The notes: generated from the sequence alone by a model not told the origin. Positions 52,081-61,198 are shown, counted from the stretch's first letter. The stretch is 64,000 nucleotides of DNA from Dechloromonas sp. A34 (GCF_026261605.1 NZ_CP102486.1:3348001-3412000); one strand, 5' to 3'. A program made the numbers and translations.

Positions 52081-53054
52081 ACATCGTCGCCGCCGACTGG
52101 CTGCCCTATACCCTCCCCTTGCTGCGCCCGTGGCAAACCAGCCAAGGGAGCTTCAGCGAGCGTCAGGGCAAGTTGCTCCGCCTGCGCACTCAGGATGGCC
52201 GGAGCGGCTGGGGCGATTGCGCCCCCTGGCCTGCATTCGGAATCGACGAAGTTGCCGCCACCGGATTCGCCGAAGAGACGGCGATGCTCGACCTCGCTGC
52301 CCAACAGGCCGGGCTGCCGCTCGACGCCTGGCTGAGCGGCAACCGGCCGCTTGCCGGTCTCGCCGTCAACGCCATGCTGGGCGCGCTCTCCGGAGTCGAT
52401 GAAGCGCGCCTGGAGCAGGCCTTGGCCGAAGGCTACTCGGTGCTGAAAATCAAGGTCGGGACCGGCCGCTGGCGGGATGAAATCGCTCGTCTGGAAAGCC
52501 TGGCCGGGCGACTGCCAGCCGGCCGGCAATTCCGCCTGGACGCAAATGCCGCCTGGGAGATCGCCGATGCCCGCAGCTTCCTGCTGGCCTGTAACGGACT
52601 GCCGGTCGAAGGGCTGGAGGAGCCGCTGCGCCGGCCAACGCTGGACGCCCTCGCCAGCCTGCAATCGATGGTCGCCTTTCCGCTGGCGATCGATGAGTCG
52701 CTGCAGCTGATCGACTCGCAGTTCTTCAGTTGCCCGGCAGTCGGGCGCCTGATCCTCAAACCGGCCCGCCACGGCGGACTACTGGCATCTCTGGGAATAG
52801 GTCTGCAGGCGCGGGCAGCGGGCATCGAATGCATCGTCACCTCCAGCCTGGAAAGCGCCTGCGGCCTGCTGGCCTGCGCTCATCTTGCGGCAGTAATCGC
52901 TCCCCGCTCGACACACGGGCTGGCGACCGCCGAGTGGCTGGCCGAAGATACCGGCCCACCACCATCAATCAGCAACGGGTGCCTGTCTTTGCCGGGCACT
53001 GCCGGCCTCGGCTTCATTCCAGGGTTGGCCCGCGGCGGCGAGCAACCCGCATAG
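52077..53054 (+). CDS. menC: o-succinylbenzoate synthase
   Basis: A 325-residue enolase-superfamily enzyme making o-succinylbenzoate in menaquinone biosynthesis. Catalytic elements: LKIKVG (KxK acid/base), [24 protein letters not shown] (metal ligands) and [10 protein letters not shown] (second Lys). GTG start overlaps the menB stop, so the two are coupled. Shows the organism makes menaquinone, or part of it; other men genes are outside the window. Confidence 0.92.
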   Translation: MNIVAADWLPYTLPLLRPWQTSQGSFSERQGKLLRLRTQDGRSGWGDCAPWPAFGIDEVAATGFAEETAMLDLAAQQAGLPLDAWLSGNRPLAGLAVNAMLGALSGVDEARLEQALAEGYSVLKIKVGTGRWRDEIARLESLAGRLPAGRQFRLDANAAWEIADARSFLLACNGLPVEGLEEPLRRPTLDALASLQSMVAFPLAIDESLQLIDSQFFSCPAVGRLILKPARHGGLLASLGIGLQARAAGIECIVTSSLESACGLLACAHLAAVIAPRSTHGLATAEWLAEDTGPPPSISNGCLSLPGTAGLGFIPGLARGGEQPA

Positions 53055-53079
53055 TTTTTCCGGGCCAGGCGGCCGAAGA

Positions 53080-53640
53080 CTATTTTTTCTCGACCTTACT
53101 GTCGTCGGGATCGAACTGGAAACCGGTGAACATGTTCCGCGTCTGGCTTTGCAGTTGGTCCTGCATCGACTGAAACATTTTTTTTGACTGGTCCATGTAG
53201 GCACTCATCATGCTCTGCATGGCCGGTTGCTGAAAATTAAGAAACTGGTTCCAGAAATCCGCTTGTAGGTGGGTGTTGTCACCAGCGCCATACATGGTGC
53301 GCGACTGGTCCTGCAACTTGTTCTGGAAATCGACGAAAGTCCGCATGTTGTTTTCCAGATACTTGCCGAGCATGCCCTGCATGGCGCTACCGTAAAAGCG
53401 GACGAATCCTGAAAGCAACTCGCAGGAGAACAGCGGCACGCCGCCGGTTTCTTCTTCGAGGATGATCTGGAGCAGGATGCTGCGCGTCAAATCTTCCGCG
53501 GTTTTGGCATCGACCACCTTGAATACTTCGAACTTGAGAACCAGATCCTTGACATCGCTGAGCGTGATGTATGCACTCGTCTTGGTGTCGTAGAGACGAC
53601 GATTGGGGTATTTTTTGATCAGACGGACAGGTTCGGTCAT
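53080..53640 (-). CDS. phaR: polyhydroxyalkanoate synthesis repressor PhaR
   Basis: A 186-residue protein. N-terminal PHB/PHA accumulation regulator DNA-binding domain: RLIKKYPNRRLYDTKTSAYI and TLSDVKDLV; then the PHB-binding repeats (EETGGVPLFSCELLSGFVRF). The C terminus is Gln/Met/Phe-rich (QQPAMQSMMSAYMDQSKKMF) like phasin-contacting tails. PhaR represses phasin and its own gene and is released by binding nascent PHB granules (family knowledge). ATG at 53640 preceded by GAGGATCGC; the in-frame upstream extension is not supported. Confidence 0.95.
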   Translation of the reverse strand: MTEPVRLIKKYPNRRLYDTKTSAYITLSDVKDLVLKFEVFKVVDAKTAEDLTRSILLQIILEEETGGVPLFSCELLSGFVRFYGSAMQGMLGKYLENNMRTFVDFQNKLQDQSRTMYGAGDNTHLQADFWNQFLNFQQPAMQSMMSAYMDQSKKMFQSMQDQLQSQTRNMFTGFQFDPDDSKVEKK

Positions 53641-53666
53641 GCAGCGATCCTCGATACTAATTTGTG

Positions 53667-53683
53667 TGCAGTGCAACATTATA
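53667..53683 (-). promoter_or_regulatory. phaR -10 and TGC-type operator candidate
   Basis: On the minus strand a perfect -10 TATAAT (53683-53678) is followed by TGCACTGCA (53675-53667), a TGC/GCA palindrome like the TGC-rich sites bound by PhaR. No good -35 is seen. Suggests autorepression of phaR. Confidence 0.45.
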
Positions 53684-53691
53684 GACAAGAA

Positions 53692-53715
53692 AATAGGCAC
53701 CCGGAGGTGCCTATT
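53692..53715 (-). terminator. terminator after the phaCBB operon
   Basis: Perfect 10 bp stem AATAGGCACC / GGTGCCTATT with 4 nt loop, followed on the minus strand by TTTCTTGTC. It ends phaB and lies just before the phaR promoter. Confidence 0.8.
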
Positions 53716-53763
53716 CGTGTTGCGGCGCAAAATTCAGCACCGATTCATGTCGATCTCTGCAGA

Positions 53764-54507
53764 TTACTGGTAGTACAGACCGCCGTTGATGTTCATCGTC
53801 GCGCCGGTCATGAAGGCGGCGAGGTCGGAAGCTAGGTAGGCGCAGGCGCCACCAATTTCTTCCGGCTTGGCCAGACGCTTCATCGGCACGGTGTCGATGA
53901 TGGACTGCAGCACTTCCGGCTTGATCGCCATGACCATCTTGGTGGCAACGTAGCCCGGGCAGATGGCATTGACGGTCACGCCCTTGGCGGCCAGTTCGGC
54001 AGCCAGTGCCTTGGTGAAGCCGATGACGCCGGCCTTGGCAGCGGAGTAGTTGGTCTGGCCAGCCTGACCCTTGACGCCGTTGACCGAAGAGATGTTGATG
54101 ATGCGACCCCAGCCACGCTCGGCCATCTTGGCGGAGACTTGCTTGGTCATGTTGAACAGGGAGGTCAGGTTGGTGGCGATGACCGCATCCCAGCCGTCCT
54201 TTTCCATCTTGGCGAACATGCGGTCACGAGTGATACCGGCATTGTTGACCAGGATGTCGACCGGGCCGGCAGCCGCTTCGGCTTCGGCAACCATCTTCTG
54301 GCAATCTTCCAGCGAAGCGACGTCGCCCGGCACGCAGACGAAGTCATTGAAGCCGGCAGCGGCCATTTCCTTCAGCCATTCTTCCTTGTTATCGAACTGC
54401 GGATGATAGGAGGCGACAACCTTGTGGCCGGCCTTGGCCAGTTCCTGGCAGATTGCGGTTCCGAGACCACCCATAGCGCCGGTAACGAGAGCAACACGTT
54501 GCGTCAT
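53764..54507 (-). CDS. phaB: acetoacetyl-CoA reductase (second copy)
   Basis: A 247-residue short-chain dehydrogenase of the PhaB type: NADPH-dependent reduction of acetoacetyl-CoA to (R)-3-hydroxybutyryl-CoA. VTGAMGGLGTAICQEL (nucleotide-binding loop), NNAGITRDRMFAKM, ISSVNGVKGQAGQTNYSAAK (Ser-Tyr-Lys catalytic set), GATMNINGGLYYQ end. AAGGAAGG ribosome site. About 48 bp downstream of its paralogue, and probably cotranscribed from the phaC promoter. Confidence 0.93.
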   Translation of the reverse strand: MTQRVALVTGAMGGLGTAICQELAKAGHKVVASYHPQFDNKEEWLKEMAAAGFNDFVCVPGDVASLEDCQKMVAEAEAAAGPVDILVNNAGITRDRMFAKMEKDGWDAVIATNLTSLFNMTKQVSAKMAERGWGRIINISSVNGVKGQAGQTNYSAAKAGVIGFTKALAAELAAKGVTVNAICPGYVATKMVMAIKPEVLQSIIDTVPMKRLAKPEEIGGACAYLASDLAAFMTGATMNINGGLYYQ

Positions 54508-54555
54508 AGTATTTCCTTCCTTTTGTTGATATGTACAGCGGGGTAATAGCGACGG

Positions 54556-55296
54556 TCAGTACATGTGCTGGCCGCCGTTGATGGAGATATTGGCTCCGGT
54601 GACGAATGCCGCTTCATCCGAAGCGAGATAGGCCACCAGGCCGGCAATTTCCTCCGGCTTGCCCAGTCGATTGACCGGGATCTGCGGCAGAATTTTGGTG
54701 TCGAGAATTTCCTGCGGGATGGCTGTCACCATCTTGGTGCCGATATAGCCCGGCGAAATGGTATTGACCGTCACCCCCTGCTTGGCCACTTCCAGCGCCA
54801 GCGCCTTGGTGAAGCCGTGCATGCCGGCCTTGGCCGCCGAATAGTTGGTCTGGCCGAAAGCCCCCTTCTGGCCATTGACCGAAGCGACGTTGATGACGCG
54901 TCCCCAGTGGCGCTCGACCATGCCATCGACGACCTGCTTGGTCATGTTGAACACCGAGTCGAGATTGGTATGGATCACCGCATCCCAGTCGGCCTTGGTC
55001 ATCCGCTTGAAGGTCATGTCGCGGGTGATGCCGGCATTGTTGACCAGCACGTCGACCGGCCCGACTTCGCGGGTCACGGCTTCGACACAGGCCTGTGCCG
55101 AATCGAAATCGGTGACGTCGCATGGATAGGCCTTGAAGCCGTAGCCCATGTTGTTCATCGTCTTCAGCCAGTCCTGAACCTTGGCATTGCCGGGCGAATA
55201 AGTCGTCACCACCTTGAAACCCAGCGCCGCCAGCTTGATGCAGACCGCCTCGCCAAGACCGCCCATTCCGCCCGTGACCAGTGCAACTCGAAACAT
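54556..55296 (-). CDS. phaB: acetoacetyl-CoA reductase (first copy)
   Basis: A 246-residue PhaB paralogue with VTGGMGGLGEAVCIKL, NNAGITRDMTFKRMTKADWD and VASVNGQKGAFGQTNYSAAK. Diverged from the downstream copy throughout but of the same length and family, so an old duplication. GGAGGAGGGG ribosome site. 26 bp after phaC. Confidence 0.93.
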   Translation of the reverse strand: MFRVALVTGGMGGLGEAVCIKLAALGFKVVTTYSPGNAKVQDWLKTMNNMGYGFKAYPCDVTDFDSAQACVEAVTREVGPVDVLVNNAGITRDMTFKRMTKADWDAVIHTNLDSVFNMTKQVVDGMVERHWGRVINVASVNGQKGAFGQTNYSAAKAGMHGFTKALALEVAKQGVTVNTISPGYIGTKMVTAIPQEILDTKILPQIPVNRLGKPEEIAGLVAYLASDEAAFVTGANISINGGQHMY

Positions 55297-55322
55297 GGTT
55301 CCCCTCCTCCAGAATTTCTGTT

Positions 55323-57053
55323 CTAGACCGCGCGTTCTCTGACGTAACGCCCGGGTGCCGGTTCGATCGGCTTGTACTTGGTACTACCCGGTTTGCGCGG
55401 CGCCCGCAGATCGCCGGCCAGCGGCTTGAGCCAGCTCGCCCAGTCGGACCACCAGCTGCCTTTTTTCTCCTCGGCGGCGGCCAGCCAGCCTTCGGAGTCG
55501 GATTTCACGTCGTCATTGACCCAGAAGCTGCGCTTGTTCTTGCTGACCGGGTTGATCACCCCGGCAATGTGACCCGACGCACCGAGAACGAATCGGACTG
55601 GGCCGCCGAGAATGCGGGTGCTCAGGTAGGCCGATTGCCAGGGAACGATATGGTCTTCGCGCGTCGCCAGCAGATAGACCGGCATATCGAGCGTACCCAG
55701 GTCGACGCGCTGGCCGCACATGTGCAACTTGCCAGGCAAACGCAGGTTATTTTCCAGATAGAGATTGCGCATGTACCAGCAGGCGAACGGCCCCGGCAGG
55801 TTGGTCGAATCCGAATTCCAGTAGAGCAGGTCGAAAGCCTGGGGTTTCTGGCCTTTCAGATAATTGCCGGCGACGTAGTTCCAGACCAGATCGTTGGCCC
55901 GCAGGAAGGAGAAGGTGTTCTGCAGATCGCGTGCCGGCAGCAGACCGCCGTTACCGATCGTCGCTTCGCGGGTGGCGAGGCCCTGCTCGTCGATGAAAAG
56001 GCCGATCTCGCCGGTATCGGAGAAATCAAGCAGCGTGGTCAGCAGGGTCAGCGATGCCACGATGTCCTGGCCGCGCGCTTTCAGAACCGCCAGTGCCGAG
56101 CTCAGGATCGTGCCGCCAACGCAGAAGCCGAGGGCATTGACCTGCTTGACCTTGCAGATTTCCTTGGCGACCTGCAGTGCGACGATCGGACCCTGTTCCA
56201 GGTAATCGTCCCAGGTCACGTTGCCCTGTTCTTCCTTCGGGTTGCGCCAGGAAACCAGGAACACGGTATTGCCCTGCTCGACCATGAAGCGGATCAGCGA
56301 GTTCTCCGGCTGCAGGTCCATGATGTAGAACTTGTTGATGCAGGGTGGCACCACGACCAGCGGCCGCGTACCGACCTTGGGCGTCAGCGGCGCGTATTGG
56401 ATGAGCTGCATCAGCTCGTTTTCATAGACGACGGCACCTTCGGTCGTCGCAATGTTCTTGCCGATCTCGAATACCGATTCGTCGGTCATCGAGATGCGGC
56501 CCTTCTCGAAATCCTTGATCAGGTTGTTGATGCCGTCGGTAATGCTCTGGCCCTTGGTTTCGACCGCCAGTTTGATGAACTCGGGATTGGTCGCGGCGAA
56601 ATTGGACGGCGCCATCGCATCGGCCACCTGGCGCGCCAGGAAGCGCATGCGATTCTTCGCCTTGTCGTCTTCCGCAGGAATGACCTCGACCACTTGCTTG
56701 AGGTACTGGGTGTTGAGCAGATAAGCCTGGTGCAGATAATCGTAGATCGGGCTTTCGCGCCACTCGGGGGCGGAAAAACGGCGGTCGCCGGGCTCCGGCG
56801 CAACCTTGAAAGCCTGTTCCTGCCCTTGCTGCTTGGCCAGCACGGCTTGCCAGAGAGACATCTGTTGATCCATGAACTGCTTTTGCAGTGCGGTCAGGGC
56901 CTGCGGATCGACTGGCGGAGGCGGTGTCGTGGCAGCCGGGCTCGCAGTCTTGCCGAGATACTCCATGAACTGCTGCGCCATGTTTTGTCCAGCCTGCATG
57001 AATTGCATGGCAGAACCCAAAAATGCGTCGTTATCGTTCGATCCCTGCGCCAT
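55323..57053 (-). CDS. phaC: class I poly(3-hydroxyalkanoate) synthase
   Basis: A 576-residue PHB synthase, polymerising 3-hydroxybutyryl-CoA. Lipase-box-like catalytic Cys311 in ALGFCVGGTILS, Asp in ATREDHIVPWQSAY and His in GASGHIAGVINP. N terminus (MAQGSNDNDAFLG ...) is the variable class I part. First gene of phaC-phaB-phaB; promoter at 57095-57123. Confidence 0.96.
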   Translation of the reverse strand: MAQGSNDNDAFLGSAMQFMQAGQNMAQQFMEYLGKTASPAATTPPPPVDPQALTALQKQFMDQQMSLWQAVLAKQQGQEQAFKVAPEPGDRRFSAPEWRESPIYDYLHQAYLLNTQYLKQVVEVIPAEDDKAKNRMRFLARQVADAMAPSNFAATNPEFIKLAVETKGQSITDGINNLIKDFEKGRISMTDESVFEIGKNIATTEGAVVYENELMQLIQYAPLTPKVGTRPLVVVPPCINKFYIMDLQPENSLIRFMVEQGNTVFLVSWRNPKEEQGNVTWDDYLEQGPIVALQVAKEICKVKQVNALGFCVGGTILSSALAVLKARGQDIVASLTLLTTLLDFSDTGEIGLFIDEQGLATREATIGNGGLLPARDLQNTFSFLRANDLVWNYVAGNYLKGQKPQAFDLLYWNSDSTNLPGPFACWYMRNLYLENNLRLPGKLHMCGQRVDLGTLDMPVYLLATREDHIVPWQSAYLSTRILGGPVRFVLGASGHIAGVINPVSKNKRSFWVNDDVKSDSEGWLAAAEEKKGSWWSDWASWLKPLAGDLRAPRKPGSTKYKPIEPAPGRYVRERAV

Positions 57054-57094
57054 GGGAAACTCGTCTCTATTGTTGTCGGGGTTTGAGCCTTTGG

Positions 57095-57123
57095 ATTCTG
57101 CATACCGGCCTGAGCGCTGTCAA
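57095..57123 (-). promoter_or_regulatory. promoter of phaC
   Basis: Minus strand: perfect -35 TTGACA (57123-57118), 17 bp spacer, -10 CAGAAT (57100-57095). Gives a leader of about 35 nt before the phaC ATG at 57053. Confidence 0.75.
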
Positions 57124-57137
57124 TGCATAATTAGGGC

Positions 57138-57371
57138 ATGTACATCATCGCTATCGGCTGGCTTTACGTCACAGTGCTTGTTGCTGCCAACGAACCCAGC
57201 GTCATTGCCGGCATCGTCTCTTTCCTTTTCTACGGACTGCTCCCCTGCGGCCTGCTGCTCTGGATGAGCGGCAGCAAAGTGCGCCGGCAACGGCATGCCT
57301 ATCGCGAAAAGCTACTCGCCGACCAGCGTCTGGACGACGGCAATCGAGGCGATGCCGAGGCAGATCAGTAG
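57138..57371 (+). CDS. small membrane protein
   Basis: A 77-residue protein with two helices (YIIAIGWLYVTVLVAANEPS; IAGIVSFLFYGLLPCGLLLW) and a charged C terminus. Family unknown to me; similar small proteins occur near phaC in some betaproteobacteria. Diverges from phaC; its 3' end overlaps the convergent ZIP gene by 60 bp. A CATAAT box at 57125-57130 could be its -10. Confidence 0.7.
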   Translation: MYIIAIGWLYVTVLVAANEPSVIAGIVSFLFYGLLPCGLLLWMSGSKVRRQRHAYREKLLADQRLDDGNRGDAEADQ

Positions 57372-58079
57372 GACCTGCTGGATCGTCGCCCGCAGTTCGG
57401 TCCGTTTGTGCAAACCGGGGATCAGGTCGGCCACCGCAACGTAGATCATGCTCGCCGCCGCCAGGCCGAGCAGCGTGGGAATCCACTCCTGCATGCCGGA
57501 GAGCGCAAAGTAGGCCAGCATGGCACCGACTAGCGTCGCCAGGCTGGAGAGCAGGTTGAAGGCCAGCGCCCGGAAGCGGCTGTAGCCGGAATGCAGCAGG
57601 ATCAGGTAGTCGCCGACTTCCTGCGGGATTTCATGGGCGATGATGGCGAGCGCCGTGACGATGCCGACTTCCGTGCTTTGCATGAACGCCGCGGCGATCA
57701 GGATGCCGTCGACGAAATTGTGGAAGGTATCGCCGACCAGGATCAGCAGGCCGGAGCGCCCGTGATCATGGGCCGGCGCGTGTGCGTCGTGCGCCTCGCA
57801 GTGGTCGTGATGACAGTGCCGCCAAAGGACGAGCTTTTCCAGCACGAAGAAAACCATGATGCCGAACAGCACCGTCCCCGCCATGCGGTGCGGGTCGCCG
57901 TGCTCCAGCGCATGCGGCAGGATTTCCAGGAAAGCGGCACCGAGCAGGGCGCCGATCGCATAGGAAATTAGCACGTTGATGCGGTTAGCCCCCAGCGCCA
58001 TGCTCAATCCGGCGGCCGCGACGACGCTCAGGACGCCACCGGCCAGCGATACGGCAATGATCCAAGAAAGAGTGCTCAC
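57312..58079 (-). CDS. ZIP family metal transporter
   Basis: A 255-residue ZIP permease (Zn2+ or Fe2+ uptake). Eight membrane segments, His-rich loop HCHHDHCEAHDAHAPAHDH between helices III and IV, and the metal motifs DTFHNFVDGILI (helix IV) and IAHEIPQEVGDYLIL (helix V). Start GTG at 58079, encoding VSTLSWIIAV; the frame continues upstream only by chance over the LysR gene. Overlaps the small convergent gene. Confidence 0.93.
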   Translation of the reverse strand: MSTLSWIIAVSLAGGVLSVVAAAGLSMALGANRINVLISYAIGALLGAAFLEILPHALEHGDPHRMAGTVLFGIMVFFVLEKLVLWRHCHHDHCEAHDAHAPAHDHGRSGLLILVGDTFHNFVDGILIAAAFMQSTEVGIVTALAIIAHEIPQEVGDYLILLHSGYSRFRALAFNLLSSLATLVGAMLAYFALSGMQEWIPTLLGLAAASMIYVAVADLIPGLHKRTELRATIQQVLLICLGIASIAVVQTLVGE

Positions 58080-58108
58080 GACTTCTGTTGGTTGGAGAAA
58101 GGCGCGGA

Positions 58109-59086
58109 TTATACGCTTGCCGCGCGGTTCGACTGAACGCTCAGCGCTTCGTCGAGCAGCCAGGCGCGGAAGGCTGCGACCGAATGGCGATGGGCCACCG
58201 CCTTGCGCATGACCAGGAAATAGGCATACGGCGACGGCACGGCGATGTTGAAGGGCACGATCAAGCGGCCCGCTGCGACATCCGCCTCGACTAGCGGCTT
58301 TAAGGCCAGCGCCACGCCCTGCCCGTCGAGCGCCGCCTCTACGGCCAGCACGGCATTCGAGAAGCGCGGCCCGCGCTCGGCATCGACCGTATTCACGCCG
58401 GCGCTGGCCAGCCACTCCCGCCAGCCGGGCTGGCGTTCCTCGTCGTCGATGGTTTCGTCGTGAATCAGGACATGCCCGGCCAGATCCTGCGGCACGACCA
58501 GCGGCCGCTGCGCACTGGGCAGTCGCGGACTGCAGACCGGCAGCCAGTCGGGCGCAAAAATCTGCTCGACCTGCAGCCCGGGATAATTGCCGGTCCCGTA
58601 GCGGATGGCCAGTTCGCTGCCCGCCTCGCGCAGATCGAGCCGCTCGCCGTCGCGCAACAGCGTTTCGCCACGCCGATCGACACTTCCGCCGCTGCTCGCC
58701 AGGCGCAACACGACCTCCGGATAGGCGGCCGTGAAACGCGGCAGGCGGGGCACCAGCCAGCGCGTCGCGAACGACGGCGGGGCGGTCACAGTCAACACGC
58801 CTTCGACCGCCTGCCGGGTCCCGTCGATCGCTGCCGCAAAGCATTCGAAGCCTTCCCGGATCTTGGGCAGCATGGCCCGCCCCTGGGCGGTGATTTCCAG
58901 CGCCCGGGTCAGGCGACAGAAGAGACTGACGCCGAGATAGCTTTCCAGGGCCTTGATCTGCTGGCTGATCGCCGCCGGCGTGACGTGCAGCTCCTCGGCC
59001 GCCTTCTTGAAACTCAGGTGGCGGGCGGCCGATTCGAAGGCGCGCATGGCGGATAGCGGAGGAAGACGATAGGTCACGGCAGACAC
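58109..59086 (-). CDS. LysR-type transcriptional regulator, GcvA-like
   Basis: A 325-residue regulator. N-terminal winged helix LPPLSAMRAFESAARHLSFK with the recognition helix VTPAAISQQIKALE; C-terminal effector domain with FATRWLVPRLPRF typical of the GcvA group. Start GTG at 59086. Divergent from the lipoprotein and the CoA-transferase leader, so these are possible targets; effector unknown. Confidence 0.92.
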   Translation of the reverse strand: MSAVTYRLPPLSAMRAFESAARHLSFKKAAEELHVTPAAISQQIKALESYLGVSLFCRLTRALEITAQGRAMLPKIREGFECFAAAIDGTRQAVEGVLTVTAPPSFATRWLVPRLPRFTAAYPEVVLRLASSGGSVDRRGETLLRDGERLDLREAGSELAIRYGTGNYPGLQVEQIFAPDWLPVCSPRLPSAQRPLVVPQDLAGHVLIHDETIDDEERQPGWREWLASAGVNTVDAERGPRFSNAVLAVEAALDGQGVALALKPLVEADVAAGRLIVPFNIAVPSPYAYFLVMRKAVAHRHSVAAFRAWLLDEALSVQSNRAASV

Positions 59087-59211
59087 TTAAGTATTTCTAA
59101 ACCGTCACATCATAAATAGTCGTTTGCCGCGCGGCAAGGCGCTCACTATCTTGTCGCCACCGGCCACCGATTGGGCCGCATCGCAACGTCTTCATCAAAG
59201 GAATTACCGCC

Positions 59212-59436
59212 ATGAACAAATCCCTGCTCGCTGCCGCCCTGCTGGCCATCGCCCTGACCGCCTGCAACAAGAAGGAAGAAGTCGCCGTCAGCTTGCCGGC
59301 CCCGGCAACCGCCCCGGCGCTGCCGCCGGCCGCCCTGCCGACCGAAGCCGCCAAGCCGGTCGAAGCGGCCGGCCTTGCCGCACCGGCCAATCCGCAGCCG
59401 ACCGCGCCGGCCGCCGAGAGCAGCACCGCACGCTGA
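59212..59436 (+). CDS. small Ala/Pro-rich lipoprotein
   Basis: A 74-residue protein: signal peptide MNKSLLAAALLAIALTAC with lipobox LTAC (Cys18), then NKKEEV and a low-complexity Ala/Pro tail. Expected in the inner or outer membrane as a lipid-anchored peptide. Function unknown. AAAGGAA ribosome site. No domain seen. Confidence 0.75.
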   Translation: MNKSLLAAALLAIALTACNKKEEVAVSLPAPATAPALPPAALPTEAAKPVEAAGLAAPANPQPTAPAAESSTAR

Positions 59437-59464
59437 GCCCGTGCCGGCCAACGCGTAAGTTTTA

Positions 59465-59481
59465 TTTATCCATCGGATAAA
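59465..59481. promoter_or_regulatory. operator-like palindrome
   Basis: Perfect inverted repeat TTTATCC-ATC-GGATAAA in the AT-rich gap between the lipoprotein and the CoA-transferase leader. Candidate binding site of a dimeric regulator, possibly for the downstream gene. Confidence 0.35.
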
Positions 59482-59563
59482 AATATCTCGTTCGTTGGCC
59501 AATCCGGCTTTTGGTAGATTGCAGCTCCTCCCCCAGACCTTAATGCGCTTTGGATCTGGATTT

Positions 59564-59591
59564 GAGCCCGCCTTGTGCGGGCTCTTTTTTT
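59564..59591 (+). terminator. leader terminator before CoA-transferase
   Basis: Stem GAGCCCGC / GCGGGCTC, CTTGT loop, seven T. It lies only 45 bp before the next ATG. It could end the lipoprotein transcript or act as an attenuator; see findings. Confidence 0.85.
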
Positions 59592-59635
59592 AGGAGTCAC
59601 CTGTTGATCAATCACCCTACTGGAGCGTCGAAAAA

Positions 59636-61147
59636 ATGACTGGAGCTTCCCGCATCCTTAACGCCAACTTGCGCGGCAAGATCATGTCGGCCACCGAAGC
59701 GGCCAACCTGATCCCGTCCGGGGTCAATGTCGGCATGAGCGGCTTCACCGGCGCCGGGTATCCGAAAGTCGTCCCTTCGGCACTGGCCAAACGCATCATG
59801 GATGCGAACCTCTATGGCAAGAAATTCAAGATCGGCGTGTGGACCGGCGCCTCGACCGCTCCCGACCTCGACGGTGCGCTGGCCATGGTTGATGGCGTCG
59901 AGATGCGCCTGCCCTACCAGTCCGACCCGACCTGCCGCAAACGCATCAATGCCGGCGAGATGGAATACATCGACATCCACCTGTCGCATGTCGCGCAGTT
60001 CGTCTGGTCCGGCTTCCTCGGCAAACTCGACTTCGCCGTCGTCGAAGTCGCCGGCATCCTCGAAGATGGCCGCCTGATTCCCTCGTCCTCGGTCGGCAAC
60101 AACAAGACCTGGCTGGACCAGGCCGACAAGATCATCCTCGAGGTCAATTCCTGGCAGAACCCCGCCCTCGAAGGCATGCACGACATCTACTACGGCACCG
60201 CCCTGCCCCCGCACCGGCGACCGATTCCGCTGCTCCGGACCAGCGACCGGATCGGCGAGCCTTACCTGCGCTGCGATCCGTCAAAAGTGATCGCCGTGGT
60301 CGAGACCCACAGTCCCGACCGCAACTCCGCCTTTGCCGCGCCGGATGAGAATTCGCGCAAGATTGCCGGCCATATCCTCGAATTCCTCGAACACGAGGTC
60401 AAGATGGGTCGCCTGCCAGCCAATCTGCTGCCGCTGCAATCGGGCGTCGGCAATATCGCCAATGCCGTGATGGCCGGCCTCAACCAGGGTCCGTTCGACA
60501 ACCTGACGGCCTACACCGAGGTCTTGCAGGATGGGATGCTGGAGATGATCAAGTCGGGCAAACTGGCCTGCGCCTCGGCCACCGCCTTCTCGCTGAGTTC
60601 CGGCGCGCTGGCCGAATTGAATGCCGACCTCGAGCGCTATCGCGACCAGATCATCCTGCGTCCGCAGGAGATCAGCAATCACCCGGAAGTCATCCGCCGC
60701 CTCGGCGTCATTGCCATGAACGGCATGATCGAGGCCGACATCTACGGCAACGTCAATTCGACGCACGTCATGGGCACCAAGATCATGAACGGCATCGGCG
60801 GTTCCGGCGACTTTGCCCGCAACGCCTTCATCTCCATTTTCATGACTCCATCGCAGGCCAAGAACGGCGAGATTTCCTGCATCGTGCCGATGGCGTCGCA
60901 TGTCGACCATACCGAGCACGACGTCCAGGTCCTGGTCACCGAGCAGGGCCTGGCCGACCTCCGTGGCCTGTCGCCCAAGCAACGCGCCAAGGTGATCATC
61001 GAGAACTGCGCCCATCCGCACTTCAAGCCGGGCCTGATGGACTACTACAAGCGCTCGCTCGAACATTCTCCGGGCAAACAGACGCCGCATCTGCTCGACG
61101 AGGCGCTGAGCTGGCACCTGAATTTCCTGCGCAGCGGCCGGATGTAA
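59636..61147 (+). CDS. succinyl-CoA:acetate CoA-transferase / acetyl-CoA hydrolase family
   Basis: A 503-residue family I CoA-transferase: moves CoA between succinate (or similar) and acetate. Signatures: GMSGFTGAGYPKVVPSALAK, GVGNIANAVMAGL, the catalytic Glu in AYTEVLQDG, and MNGIGGSGDFARNA. Long form characteristic of succinate CoA-transferases (SCACT). Links to acs and PHB as part of acyl-CoA handling. GGAG ribosome site eight bases upstream. Confidence 0.93.
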   Translation: MTGASRILNANLRGKIMSATEAANLIPSGVNVGMSGFTGAGYPKVVPSALAKRIMDANLYGKKFKIGVWTGASTAPDLDGALAMVDGVEMRLPYQSDPTCRKRINAGEMEYIDIHLSHVAQFVWSGFLGKLDFAVVEVAGILEDGRLIPSSSVGNNKTWLDQADKIILEVNSWQNPALEGMHDIYYGTALPPHRRPIPLLRTSDRIGEPYLRCDPSKVIAVVETHSPDRNSAFAAPDENSRKIAGHILEFLEHEVKMGRLPANLLPLQSGVGNIANAVMAGLNQGPFDNLTAYTEVLQDGMLEMIKSGKLACASATAFSLSSGALAELNADLERYRDQIILRPQEISNHPEVIRRLGVIAMNGMIEADIYGNVNSTHVMGTKIMNGIGGSGDFARNAFISIFMTPSQAKNGEISCIVPMASHVDHTEHDVQVLVTEQGLADLRGLSPKQRAKVIIENCAHPHFKPGLMDYYKRSLEHSPGKQTPHLLDEALSWHLNFLRSGRM

Positions 61148-61154
61148 GCCCGGT

Positions 61155-61195
61155 ATCGTCTCCGGGCTGCGGCAACCCCGCCGCCCGGAGACGAT
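61155..61195. terminator. convergent hairpin
   Basis: Perfect 13 bp stem ATCGTCTCCGGGC / GCCCGGAGACGAT with a nested GCGG / CCGC stem, exactly between two convergent genes. No T-run, so termination is plausible but not certain. Confidence 0.6.
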
Positions 61196-61198
61196 GCA

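Noticed and set aside
58080..58844. Upstream in-frame extension of the ZIP gene
   Set aside because: Runs over the LysR gene in another frame; ZIP homology starts at the GTG at 58079.
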